From assembly GCA_948543905.1 (NCBI GenBank), contig CAOVIS010000002.1, forward strand, positions 15,819 through 29,612: a DNA stretch of 13,794 nt, in the 5' to 3' direction. Positions 1 to 7,779 of this stretch are shown here, piece by piece. Position numbers and translations under genes: made by a program. The DNA comes from an uncultured Bacilli bacterium (lineage in GTDB: Bacteria > Bacillota_I > Bacilli_A > RF39 > UBA660). How positions within the stretch are numbered: the first letter of the stretch is position 1; each line of letters starts with the position of its first letter. A model generated the notes under the pieces. The model had not been told where the DNA came from, did not search any database, and saw only the letters and a program-made list of their open reading frames with translations.

Positions 1-2417
1 TAGAAAGTATTGGAGGAGGAACAGATGCTGGTAAAAAAACAATTAGTAAAGTAAATTACGAAACATCATTAATTGAAGATTGTAATTGTGATGCTTTAGC
101 TGATGCTTGTAAAAATTCTGGTAATATTGGAAGTAGTGAATGTGAGGAATTTTTTGCGGCAGGCTGTGGGGAGTGTAGTGAACTTGAAGTGAAATGTGCT
201 TTAGGAGATTCAGCAGCTTGTAGAGAAGAAGAAGAAATATGTGAGGCTACATGTGAAGGTAGTGTTGAAGGTGTATGGGAATGTTGTGAGTCAGATATGC
301 TTACAGTTTCAACGACTGATGAACATGAAGTAAATATTTATGGGCCTAAAGATGATGACGTTAAAGCTTGTTTTGTTACAAAAGTAAATAAACAGAAAGA
401 ATCTAATGGTTCGGAAGGTTATAATGGTATTGAGGGAACTAAAGATGGTAAAGGTAATTCATATACATTAGAACAAAATAAATATTGTCATGTTTCATGT
501 AAAGAAGATTATGAGATGTATCTTCCTAATGCGAAGCTTGTAAATGCTGGTAGATACTTTACTTTTAATGCTAAAGTTATTGGCACTAAAAATTGTTATA
601 CGGCAGATATAGACAGAGAGCAATATGTTAAAGATATTTTACAAGCTCAAAAAGAAATTTATCAAGCGTTTAATGAGTGGAAAAATTGGGAAACGGCATC
701 TAAATCTAATCCTCATGATGGTCCAAAGGCTAATCCATGTACATCTTGTAGTTCAAAAGATTGTAGTTCTACTTGTACAGGACATACTGAGTATGTAACT
801 GGATCACTTACAGATGAATATGACTTTACAGCTTATAGACCAATATTTAATGAAAAAACTGGTGAGATTATTGATATTGGACAATATCAAGCTCATGATC
901 AAAAAACTGCTAGTTCGTTAACTCATGATGAAGAAGGATGTTCTCATGAGTGTCCAAGAACATGTCATGATGCTGAAGGAGATCCTTATGATTGTAGTAC
1001 TTCAACTTCGATGGATGTAACAGTAATTGATGAAGTTCGTGATGGAGCATGGCTTGAAAGTTATATTGCAGAACAAATGGCTATTGCTCATGCTAAGCTA
1101 GTTGCGGCTCAACAGAAATATGCTAAATATATTGCAGATTATAAACATTGCTCTGATTGGGAAAGTGAAATTGTATATGGTGCTGATGTTTATTATGACT
1201 ATGATGAAGTTTACATGAAGGAAATACATAAAGGTGAGATGGATGAAGAAAAATCCGGTATTAATACTTCTGAATGGTATTGTAATGGTAACTTTGATAG
1301 GACAAATGGATTTACACCTAGCGAAGTAAATGGTACATATGAAAGTTGTAATATGAATTCTAATGGTAAATCTTTACATAACTTAACTTATGTACATTGT
1401 AATGACAATGAGTGTTATGAGGATAAGCATGATATTTCAGATGCTACTTATAAAAAGATAACTTCTAATATTGAAGTAAGTTATAAACCTAAGACTTTAT
1501 TCTATAATATTTATCCTAGTGGTAAAGTAGTTAGTATAGAAAAAGCAGGTACTAATGTTAAGAATGCTGTGGAACTTCCTAATAGATTGCCTGTTGATTT
1601 AAAAACTGCTCGGGGAATTTATAAGTATACTCTTAATATGACTAATATAGGTGAATTTTATAAAGAAGGAAATTTAGGTAGGTTGGTTGGAAATTCTAAT
1701 GCTGAGGTTGAACCAGATAAGATAGTCTATATGTGTTCTTATTTAGTAAATATAATTGAAACTGAAGGTTGGGAATGTAATTTTAATCAGGAATGTACTG
1801 ATAATTGTATTTCAAATTGTCAAGGACCTAACTGTGGTGATGATGTATGTGACGGTAATGATTGTGTAGCTGAGTGTATAGGTGTAGGATGTATTTATGA
1901 TTCAGAAGCTGGTTTCTCGGTATATCAAAAACAAGTTACTTTAAATAATTTATTCCCAAATGGAACTGATTCTTATAACTGGGATAGAAATAGTAATGAT
2001 AAAGCTAAAGATACATTACAAGAGATTGAAGAAAAAGGCGAAGAAATATATGGTGAAGAACCAATACTTAGTATTACATTTAGTCCAGATGATCAAAAGA
2101 AAATAGAATCTTATAATGATTCTGTTGGTGGGGTATATTCTAATGATAATATGAATTGCTATGCTCTTGGTGGAAATGCCAGAACTGCTTGCTTTAGTGA
2201 ATTTATTGATGAAGTTTTAAATGGAACTTACGGGACAGTAGATTCTAGTAGTAAGATTGCTCAATCAGGATATCGAAGATCAACTGATGTGTCTGGAGCT
2301 CGTGGTGATTATTTCGAAATGTGGAGTGGATATGATCCAGGACGCAAAGATATGGAAGAAAAAGGTTATGAATATGGTACTTTTGAATACTATATGCTTG
2401 GACCTTCTTGGAAGTAG
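1..2417 (+). CDS. Large cysteine-rich exported protein, 5' end outside window (unrecognised)
   Basis: The reading frame is open from the left edge (first whole codon at base 3) to the TAG at 2415-2417, so at least 804 residues are seen and the true start lies upstream. An internal GTG at 189 has no ribosome site and the frame continues before it, so it is not the start. I do not recognise the family. I count 41 Cys in 804 residues, in clusters of CxxxC or CxxC type: around 84-180, 735-780, 945-1000 and 1776-1892. Two long helix-prone stretches (612-692 and 1056-1163), rich in Ala, Gln, Lys and Tyr, each end in a Trp-Glu pair; this may be a divergent internal repeat. The protein is otherwise acidic, Asn/Asp/Tyr-rich and lacks membrane segments or a sortase motif at its C-terminus, so any signal peptide or anchor must be N-terminal, outside the window. 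The composition suggests an extracellular, disulfide-stabilised protein. It is followed after 15 bases by the peptidase gene, so it is probably co-transcribed with the Tad-like genes and may be an adhesin or surface component of that apparatus (inference). Confidence 0.85.
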   Translation, partial: ESIGGGTDAGKKTISKVNYETSLIEDCNCDALADACKNSGNIGSSECEEFFAAGCGECSELEVKCALGDSAACREEEEICEATCEGSVEGVWECCESDMLTVSTTDEHEVNIYGPKDDDVKACFVTKVNKQKESNGSEGYNGIEGTKDGKGNSYTLEQNKYCHVSCKEDYEMYLPNAKLVNAGRYFTFNAKVIGTKNCYTADIDREQYVKDILQAQKEIYQAFNEWKNWETASKSNPHDGPKANPCTSCSSKDCSSTCTGHTEYVTGSLTDEYDFTAYRPIFNEKTGEIIDIGQYQAHDQKTASSLTHDEEGCSHECPRTCHDAEGDPYDCSTSTSMDVTVIDEVRDGAWLESYIAEQMAIAHAKLVAAQQKYAKYIADYKHCSDWESEIVYGADVYYDYDEVYMKEIHKGEMDEEKSGINTSEWYCNGNFDRTNGFTPSEVNGTYESCNMNSNGKSLHNLTYVHCNDNECYEDKHDISDATYKKITSNIEVSYKPKTLFYNIYPSGKVVSIEKAGTNVKNAVELPNRLPVDLKTARGIYKYTLNMTNIGEFYKEGNLGRLVGNSNAEVEPDKIVYMCSYLVNIIETEGWECNFNQECTDNCISNCQGPNCGDDVCDGNDCVAECIGVGCIYDSEAGFSVYQKQVTLNNLFPNGTDSYNWDRNSNDKAKDTLQEIEEKGEEIYGEEPILSITFSPDDQKKIESYNDSVGGVYSNDNMNCYALGGNARTACFSEFIDEVLNGTYGTVDSSSKIAQSGYRRSTDVSGARGDYFEMWSGYDPGRKDMEEKGYEYGTFEYYMLGPSWK
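1776..1892 (+). other. Nine-cysteine cluster within the large surface protein
   Basis: Nine Cys fall within 39 residues. They are spaced every three to five residues with Asn, Asp and Gly between them, including Cys-Gln-Gly-Pro-Asn-Cys and Cys-Asp-Gly-Asn-Asp-Cys. The spacing resembles small disulfide-knotted or metal-binding modules, but I cannot assign it to EGF or another named family. It sits between a region ending in Gly-Trp-Glu and the C-terminal domain. Confidence 0.6.
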
Positions 2418-2432
2418 GAAAGGAGTTAAGAT

Positions 2433-4073
2433 ATGCAAAGTTCATATTGGGGTTATTGGTTAGTAGTTTTCGGTGTAGCTATTGTTGGACTGGTTATTAC
2501 TGTTAATGGTATAACTTCTACTGAAACCCAAGATTATTATACGATTAAAGAAAATGTTGATGCTTCCATGTTGGAATCAATTGATTTTGCTTATTATCGT
2601 GATTATAATGAAATTAAAATTAATAAAGAAAAATTTATGGAAGTTTTCATAAGAAAGCTTCCGGCTGTTATGGCTCCTAATTCGACTTTTAAAGTAAATT
2701 TCTATGCTATATATGAAGCACCACCTAAAGTTAGTGTGGAAATACTTAGTAATAGTGGAGCTAGTTTTATAGCTGGCAATTATGATACAGTTACTAGAAT
2801 AGATGCTATTTTGCAAACATTTGCTAAAGAGATAACTACGGCTAATAGACCTAATACAGGAAATAATTCAAATAATACAGGTAATAATAACACAAATTTT
2901 AATCAACCCGGAGCTGGATCTAATAATAATACTGGTTCCGGGACTAATTCAGGGTCTAGTAATAATAGGCCTAGTACTGGTACTAATACAGGTACTGGTT
3001 CTAATAATGCAAATAATAATACATCTAGTGGAAATAATAACAATAATACCGGAGGTAATAGTTCTAATAATTCAGGAAATAATTCATCTACTAATAGACC
3101 GGATACAGGAACAAATAATAACACTGGGAATAACACAGGAACGGGAACAAATACTGGTACAGGTAGTTCAACAGGAAGTGGTTCTTCCGGTGGTAATGTA
3201 GTTGCTGATACTTGTAGGTCTGGTATTGCAGATAAGACTCTTGCTGGTAAAGAAGGAGTGGCAATGCATACAAGAAATATTTATGATAATGTGAATGTTA
3301 AATCGGCTAAAGTAACTGGAACTACAACCCCTGGTAAGAAGTTTAAGATTTTGGGGGAATCGGCTGATTTATGGGCGATTGAATATGATGGCAAATGTGG
3401 TTGGGTTGCTAGTGATTATATGGCAATAAATGCTGTAGGATATCTTCCAAATACCCAATTTAATATAACTAATGCTAGTAGTAGCATTTATAAGAGTTCT
3501 GGGGTAAATATAGCTGGTCTTACTGGCAAACGTTTATATAGTAGCGAATATAATAACAGTTGGGTGCCTATTACGTATTCTTTTGCTAAGAAACTTAAAG
3601 TGGCAGCAGAAAATGCAAGACGTGGTGGAGATACTCTCGTTATTATGGATGCTTATAGGCCTCAACAGGTTAGTCAGTTAGCTAATAAACAATTAACTGC
3701 ATTGTATAATAGTAATAATACAGTAAAATCTGGTATTAAGAGTGGTTCTTGGGATATTGGTTGGTTTATTTCACAGGGAGTGTCAACTCATAACACAGCA
3801 TGTGCTGTTGATATAACACTTAGTGGTAAATCGATGCCAACAGCTATGCATGAGTTAAGTACAAAAGCAATCAAATATAAGACGCCAAGTTTAAAAACTA
3901 GTCTTAATTATGCACCAGGTATGGCAAATAGCGCAGGAGCTAAAGCTTTACATAATTATATGATGAGTGTTGGTGATATAAGTGATTTAGCATCTGAGTG
4001 GTGGCATTATCAGGATAATGCCTGTCATAGTAGATTAAAGGGTAGTCCATCAAGATTCTGGAGTGCAGTATAG
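2433..4073 (+). CDS. Membrane-anchored SH3-like / VanX-VanY-type M15 D-Ala peptidase
   Basis: The protein has 546 residues. Residues 8-25 form one hydrophobic segment that looks like an uncleaved signal anchor, which puts the rest outside the membrane. Residues 26-135 form a domain I do not recognise, with the topology of a minor pilin or TadE-like protein. Residues 138-254 are an Asn/Thr/Gly/Ser linker. Residues 275-331 look like a bacterial SH3 domain (ends in CGWVASDYM). The C-terminal 380-546 region carries the M15 signature of VanX/DdpX and VanY enzymes: DAYRP with Arg409, STHNTACAVD with His453 and Asp460, and SEWWHY with Glu522 and His525. By family knowledge, His453, Asp460 and His525 bind zinc and Glu522 is the general base; the spacing (7 and 3 residues) matches VanX. 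The likely reaction is cleavage of a D-Ala-terminated dipeptide or peptidoglycan stem. Dipeptidase versus carboxypeptidase cannot be decided by eye. The start is ATG, with AAAGGAG (2419-2425) seven bases upstream. As part of the Tad-like operon, it may open or remodel the wall for the apparatus (inference). Confidence 0.88.
   Translation: MQSSYWGYWLVVFGVAIVGLVITVNGITSTETQDYYTIKENVDASMLESIDFAYYRDYNEIKINKEKFMEVFIRKLPAVMAPNSTFKVNFYAIYEAPPKVSVEILSNSGASFIAGNYDTVTRIDAILQTFAKEITTANRPNTGNNSNNTGNNNTNFNQPGAGSNNNTGSGTNSGSSNNRPSTGTNTGTGSNNANNNTSSGNNNNNTGGNSSNNSGNNSSTNRPDTGTNNNTGNNTGTGTNTGTGSSTGSGSSGGNVVADTCRSGIADKTLAGKEGVAMHTRNIYDNVNVKSAKVTGTTTPGKKFKILGESADLWAIEYDGKCGWVASDYMAINAVGYLPNTQFNITNASSSIYKSSGVNIAGLTGKRLYSSEYNNSWVPITYSFAKKLKVAAENARRGGDTLVIMDAYRPQQVSQLANKQLTALYNSNNTVKSGIKSGSWDIGWFISQGVSTHNTACAVDITLSGKSMPTAMHELSTKAIKYKTPSLKTSLNYAPGMANSAGAKALHNYMMSVGDISDLASEWWHYQDNACHSRLKGSPSRFWSAV
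2844..3194 (+). repeat. Low-complexity Asn/Thr/Gly/Ser linker coding repeat
   Basis: About 117 codons are almost entirely AAT, ACA/ACT, GGT/GGA and AGT/TCT. They include short irregular repeats such as AATACAGG, GGTACTAATACAGG and AATAATAA. They encode a flexible, uncharged extracellular linker between the membrane-proximal domain and the SH3-like/peptidase part. Such arrays change length easily by slippage. Long open frames on the opposite strand here are by-products of the biased composition. Confidence 0.8.
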
Positions 4074-4091
4074 AAGAGAGGAAGGAATAAA

Positions 4092-4859
4092 ATGGGAAAT
4101 ATAATAGCGACAATTAAAAGATTTTTGTCAAATAAAAATACAGTTACAATTATAGGTGTAATGTTAGGTATTGTAGTTTTATATGTAGGGTATAATTACC
4201 GAGTTAAATCAGCTATAGATACAATAAAAATACCATATGCTAAAAAAACTATAACAGCAACTACAGAAATTACTAGTGATATGGTAGGACTTGCTGATGT
4301 TCTTAGGTCAACAGTAAGTAATAATAAAACCTTAATTTCGAATGTTAATAATGTTGTTAATACAGCAACACCTAATTGTGTTAGAGTAGGAACGGCAATT
4401 CCTCAAGGTAGTTATTTTTATACGGAACAAGTAGATACATGTTCAAAAATACCAGTAAATGTATTTCAGAATATGCCTGATGGATATAAACCAGTAACTT
4501 TACCTGTTGATATTCAATCTACTTATGGTAATTCAATGTACCCTGGAGATTATATAGATTTATATATAAGTATGAGACAAGGATTATTAGTTTTTGGTGA
4601 GTTTATTACAAAACTTCCTATTCTTGATGTTAGAGATAGTAGTGGTAATAGTGTTTTCTTAACATCAGTACCTACGACTCCAACAGCTTTGGTATTTGCA
4701 GTACCTAAAGAATTATATTTATTACTTAGTAAAGCTAAGTTATTATCAGGAATTAGCTTGATTCCAGTTCCTGGTAATGCTTCTTATACTAGTGAGTTCT
4801 TAAGAACAGAAATTGAAAATAGAACAGCAAAGATTCCTGATGAAACAATCCCTGATTAA
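4092..4859 (+). CDS. cpaB: CpaB/RcpC-like SAF-domain pilus assembly protein
   Basis: The protein has 255 residues. Residues 17-35 are a single membrane anchor, with Lys and Arg before it, so the bulk lies outside the membrane. The SAF-type region follows: residues 48-65 resemble the 'amenable to entering' segment (PYAKKTITATTEITSDMV), residues 98-113 repeat the pattern (VRVGTAIPQGSYFYTEQV), and YKPVTLPVD with MYPGDYIDLYI (132-159) matches the conserved C-terminal part of CpaB/RcpC. In Tad systems CpaB is an extracytoplasmic assembly factor, thought to touch the wall and the secretin. This cell type probably has no secretin, so a wall- or subunit-guiding role is more likely (inference). Two Cys (96 and 117) could form a disulfide. 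A purine-rich ribosome site (AGAGGAAGGA, 4077-4086) precedes the ATG; the gap to the preceding gene is 18 bases, consistent with one operon. Confidence 0.82.
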   Translation: MGNIIATIKRFLSNKNTVTIIGVMLGIVVLYVGYNYRVKSAIDTIKIPYAKKTITATTEITSDMVGLADVLRSTVSNNKTLISNVNNVVNTATPNCVRVGTAIPQGSYFYTEQVDTCSKIPVNVFQNMPDGYKPVTLPVDIQSTYGNSMYPGDYIDLYISMRQGLLVFGEFITKLPILDVRDSSGNSVFLTSVPTTPTALVFAVPKELYLLLSKAKLLSGISLIPVPGNASYTSEFLRTEIENRTAKIPDETIPD

Positions 4860-4880
4860 AAAATTTTAAAAGAATAAAAT

Positions 4881-4889
4881 AAGGAGGTG
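4881..4889 (+). promoter_or_regulatory. Strong ribosome binding site that selects a TTG start
   Basis: AAGGAGGTG lies seven bases before the TTG at 4897, which opens the CpaF frame. The two ATGs just downstream (4901 and 4904) are in another frame and soon meet stops. The ribosome site and the frame therefore agree on TTG. Confidence 0.8.
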
Positions 4890-4896
4890 TCATACT

Positions 4897-5991
4897 TTGA
4901 ATGATGCAATATTTTCCCAAATAGATTTTGGACCTTTAAAAGAGTTTATAGATGTTGATGATATTACCGATATATCTTATACTAATGGTGGGCAATTATG
5001 GCTTAAATCATTAACTAAAGGTGTTTATCGGGTGGAGAGGCCTGAGATAAATAATGCGATGATTGAAAAGCTCGCGTTTCAATGTTCTAATGTTATGGGT
5101 AAAACATTCAATATGGCACATCCTTTTTTAGATGCAGAATCAACTGAGTTGCGTCTTAATTTTATTCATGATTCGATAGCCACTAATGGAGTAGCATTAG
5201 TTATTCGTAAAACACCAGCTAAGATTAGGCTTAATAGAGAAAAGCTTTTGAGTGAAGAATATGTAAGTGCTGATTTATTAGATTTTTTACTTAAATGTGT
5301 ACAAGGTCATGCCAATATTATTGTAAGTGGTGAGACTGGTTCTGGTAAAACAGAGTTTGTTAAATATTTAGCAAGTCATACTAAAACGAGTGAGAAGATT
5401 ATTACAATTGAGGATACTTTGGAGTTACACTTAGATCGAATATTTCCACACAGAGATATAGTGGCAATGAAGACTAATAATATTGCAAGTTATTCAGATG
5501 TATTGGTAACCTGTATGCGACAGAATCCTATTTGGATATTGTTATCAGAGGTTCGTAGTGCTGAGGCAGTAATGGCTGTTCGTAACTCAATTTCTTCTGG
5601 ACACCATATTATTTCAACTATTCACTCAGATAAAGCGGCTTTAATACCAATGCGTATGTATAGTTTGATTGAATCTAATATTGATGTAGAACAGTTTGTA
5701 ACAACGATTCATAGATACGTACAAATTGGTATATATGTTAAGGGTTATATGAGTGAGAAATTCGGAAGATTTCAAAGAGAAATTATGGAAATATGTGAAT
5801 TTTATGTTGATGATGATAATAAGCCTCAAGTAAATACGATATTCCAAAAAACTTTAGATGGACGGTTTAGTTTAAATAATCCGACTAAGTTTTTAAGAAA
5901 TTATTTAGCAATTCAGGGTGTTATTTTGGAAGAAGATTTGTTTCATTTAAATGGTGGAACAAGTACTAATGAGGTTGTGGAAAGTTTATAA
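4897..5991 (+). CDS. cpaF: CpaF/TadA-type secretion ATPase (VirB11/GspE superfamily)
   Basis: The protein has 364 residues, about the size of the ATPase core. It lacks the extra N-terminal region of many CpaF proteins (usually 420-500 residues). The signature motifs appear in order: N-terminal DITDISY near 22-28; Walker A GETGSGKT at 145-152; the acidic IEDTLEL box at 171-177; a Walker B-type ILLSEVR at 214-220 with Glu218; and the His box STIHSD at 240-245. The Walker B box reads SEVRS where most CpaF proteins have GEVRG. By family knowledge the enzyme is a cytoplasmic hexamer that hydrolyses ATP to drive subunit extrusion through the TadB/TadC membrane platform. The start is TTG; the upstream gap of 37 bases and the downstream gap of 12 bases (holding AAGGAGG) place it within the operon. 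Confidence in the family is high. Whether it powers pilus assembly or secretion of another substrate is open. Confidence 0.93.
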   Translation: MNDAIFSQIDFGPLKEFIDVDDITDISYTNGGQLWLKSLTKGVYRVERPEINNAMIEKLAFQCSNVMGKTFNMAHPFLDAESTELRLNFIHDSIATNGVALVIRKTPAKIRLNREKLLSEEYVSADLLDFLLKCVQGHANIIVSGETGSGKTEFVKYLASHTKTSEKIITIEDTLELHLDRIFPHRDIVAMKTNNIASYSDVLVTCMRQNPIWILLSEVRSAEAVMAVRNSISSGHHIISTIHSDKAALIPMRMYSLIESNIDVEQFVTTIHRYVQIGIYVKGYMSEKFGRFQREIMEICEFYVDDDNKPQVNTIFQKTLDGRFSLNNPTKFLRNYLAIQGVILEEDLFHLNGGTSTNEVVESL

Positions 5992-6003
5992 AAGGAGGAT
6001 ACT

Positions 6004-6900
6004 ATGGAATTAATAATTTTGTGGGCTATTGCTATTTTTGTTATTATTTACCGAAGAAATGATGGTAGTGAATCCTTTTATAATTTTTATAAAAAGCAAT
6101 TTAGTGTTATTTATGAGAAATATGCACCTTATAGTTTTCAAACTATAAGTAGTAAAATGAAAGAATTAAAGCAAGATTATACGATTAAAGATTATACAGT
6201 TCAGGTAGCAATTATAGGGGGACTTGCGGGTGGAATTGCATATTTATATTTTTATAGTTTAATTTTAGTAGCAGTTTATGGAGGCATTGCGATTGCTTTT
6301 ATTCCTTATCTTGCTTGGCTTAGAAGTAAAAGAATTTATAGTGAATATATATTTGAACAAATACAGGTATATACGACTAATGTTATTATGGAATTTAATA
6401 CAACTCAAAGTTTTGTTAAATCTTTAGAAGGAGTACGCGACTCTGGAATTTTGGAAGATCCGGTTTTAGAAGATGTTAAAACAATGATAAATATGTCTTA
6501 TCAAAATGGTACGGTAGATGAATCAATTGAGTTTTTTAATCAAAAATATCCATTTTATATGGTAAAGAATATGCATCAATTATTTTTACAAATTACTAAA
6601 GAAGGAGCTAAGGATTCAGGAGAAGCATTAGAAAATATGAGTATGGATATTGACTCTTTAGTTGAAGCTGTTTATCGAGATCAAATGGATCGAAAACAAT
6701 TTCATACAAAGTTTATAACATTTGCATTAGTTTTATTTTTATTAGTACTTGTTATGCAGGTATTATTAGGTAAAGATAGTTATTTGAAACTGTTAGATTT
6801 ATGGTATGTTCATTTAATTCTCCATTTAATTATTGTAATTAATTGTTACTTCTTAATAACAGGTGAAAAATATTATAATGATGATGTGGGGGCTGAGTAA
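6004..6900 (+). CDS. tadB: TadB-like GspF-family inner membrane platform protein
   Basis: The protein has 298 residues. Hydrophobic segments lie at about 3-16, 66-83, 84-104, 237-255 and 267-286. A cytoplasmic helical domain (about 105-235) between the central pair and the C-terminal pair is the type II secretion F (T2SSF) arrangement. The stretch SLEGVRDSG...EDPVLEDVKTM near 140-162 resembles the conserved helical-bundle part of TadB. Its role by family is to form, with TadC, the membrane platform that couples to the CpaF hexamer. Position supports this: it starts 12 bases after cpaF behind AAGGAGG (5992-5998), and its TAA stop is directly followed by the ATG of the tadC-like gene. Sequence divergence makes TadB versus TadC a matter of gene order and size. 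Confidence 0.85.
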   Translation: MELIILWAIAIFVIIYRRNDGSESFYNFYKKQFSVIYEKYAPYSFQTISSKMKELKQDYTIKDYTVQVAIIGGLAGGIAYLYFYSLILVAVYGGIAIAFIPYLAWLRSKRIYSEYIFEQIQVYTTNVIMEFNTTQSFVKSLEGVRDSGILEDPVLEDVKTMINMSYQNGTVDESIEFFNQKYPFYMVKNMHQLFLQITKEGAKDSGEALENMSMDIDSLVEAVYRDQMDRKQFHTKFITFALVLFLLVLVMQVLLGKDSYLKLLDLWYVHLILHLIIVINCYFLITGEKYYNDDVGAE

Positions 6901-7692
6901 ATGCAAATAGAGATAGCGATAGTCGCAGCGATTATATTTTATATTTTGACTAAGAGTGGCAAGATAAGTATTAGTAAACTTATTGCTGATAATGAGATGT
7001 ATTTAAGAAGACTTAAAGAAGAAGACTATGATTTTTATATTAGAGCAAAATATGGAGATCAAGTAAATCCAGATATTTTATTTAATAAAAGATTACAAAA
7101 TGCATTTATTATTATGATTTTAGTTTTTTGTTTATTACTTAAAAATATGTCTTATGTGTATTTTATTATAGTTTTAATTGTAGGTTTTGCTTTCTTTAAG
7201 TTAGATTATATTAATTTAAAGAGTTATTATCGGAGACATTTAAATGAAATTGATACAATGCTTCCATATTATTTAAAAGGACTTGAAATACTTATTCAAC
7301 ATTATACCGTGCCAGTAGCAATTGGTAAATCAATGGAAGATGCACCTGAAATATTTAAAGACGGATTAAAACAACTTATTAATGAGATTAATGCTGGTAA
7401 TGATACAATAGATCCTTATATGAATTTTGCAAGAGAATATCCTGTTCGAGATTCTATGCGGATGATGCGACTTTTATATCGTCTTAGTTTAGGTAGGCAA
7501 GAGAGAAAGCAGGAACAATTATTAGCATTTTCAAGAACTATTTCGAATTTACAACAAAAAGCAAGAGAAACAAAATATAAAAATAGGTTGGAGAAAATGG
7601 AAGGTAAGACTACGAAGATGCTTATTACTACTGGTCTAGGAGTAATGGTACTTCTAATTATAGCAGTTTTGATTATAATGAATAATTCTTAA
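6901..7692 (+). CDS. tadC: TadC-like GspF-family inner membrane platform protein
   Basis: The protein has 263 residues. Hydrophobic segments lie at about 3-17, 65-82, 84-102 and 239-261, with a cytoplasmic helical domain (103-238). The conserved-looking pattern DTMLPYYLKGLEILIQ (118-133), followed by MRMMRLLYRLSLGRQ (186-200), fits the TadC branch of the T2SSF fold. It is expected to pair with TadB. Its ATG directly abuts the TAA of tadB, and only a weak G-rich stretch precedes it, so translation is probably coupled to tadB. It is the last gene before a promoter and a small monocistronic gene. No clear terminator follows, so some transcripts may read on into the small gene. Confidence 0.82.
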   Translation: MQIEIAIVAAIIFYILTKSGKISISKLIADNEMYLRRLKEEDYDFYIRAKYGDQVNPDILFNKRLQNAFIIMILVFCLLLKNMSYVYFIIVLIVGFAFFKLDYINLKSYYRRHLNEIDTMLPYYLKGLEILIQHYTVPVAIGKSMEDAPEIFKDGLKQLINEINAGNDTIDPYMNFAREYPVRDSMRMMRLLYRLSLGRQERKQEQLLAFSRTISNLQQKARETKYKNRLEKMEGKTTKMLITTGLGVMVLLIIAVLIIMNNS

Positions 7693-7721
7693 CATAATTT
7701 GACATAAAAAATGGTAAAAAC

Positions 7722-7750
7722 TTGACAATATAAGCAAGTTAAGTTAAAAT
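7722..7750 (+). promoter_or_regulatory. Strong sigma-A promoter for the small pilin-like gene
   Basis: TTGACA (7722-7727), a 17-base spacer and TAAAAT (7745-7750) give a near-consensus housekeeping promoter, with a predicted start of transcription near 7757. A second TTGACA at 7699-7704 has no good -10 at the right distance. The promoter separates expression of the small gene from the upstream assembly operon. Confidence 0.8.
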
Positions 7751-7767
7751 TAGTATATAAAGAAAGC

Positions 7768-7771
7768 GAGG
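7768..7771 (+). promoter_or_regulatory. Ribosome binding site that decides the start at 7780
   Basis: GAGG at 7768-7771 ends only two bases before the ATG at 7774 but eight bases before the in-frame ATG at 7780. Normal spacing therefore favours the second ATG, which shortens the protein by two residues (Met-Cys). Confidence 0.6.
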
Positions 7772-7779
7772 AAATGTGT

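Noticed and set aside
189..191. GTG as the start of the first gene
   Set aside because: No ribosome site precedes it, and the frame is open to the left edge with the same cysteine-rich composition.
2903..3136. Open frames on the minus strand and in another + frame across the Asn/Thr/Gly/Ser linker
   Set aside because: They are by-products of the biased codons of the linker. They have no ribosome sites and lie within a well-supported gene.
2433..4073. Glycopeptide resistance cluster (van genes) because of the VanX-like domain
   Set aside because: No VanA/VanH ligase or dehydrogenase or two-component regulator is near; the neighbours are Tad-like genes and the protein is membrane-anchored.
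7699..7704. A second TTGACA upstream of the pilin-like gene as a tandem promoter
   Set aside because: No acceptable -10 lies 16-18 bases downstream.
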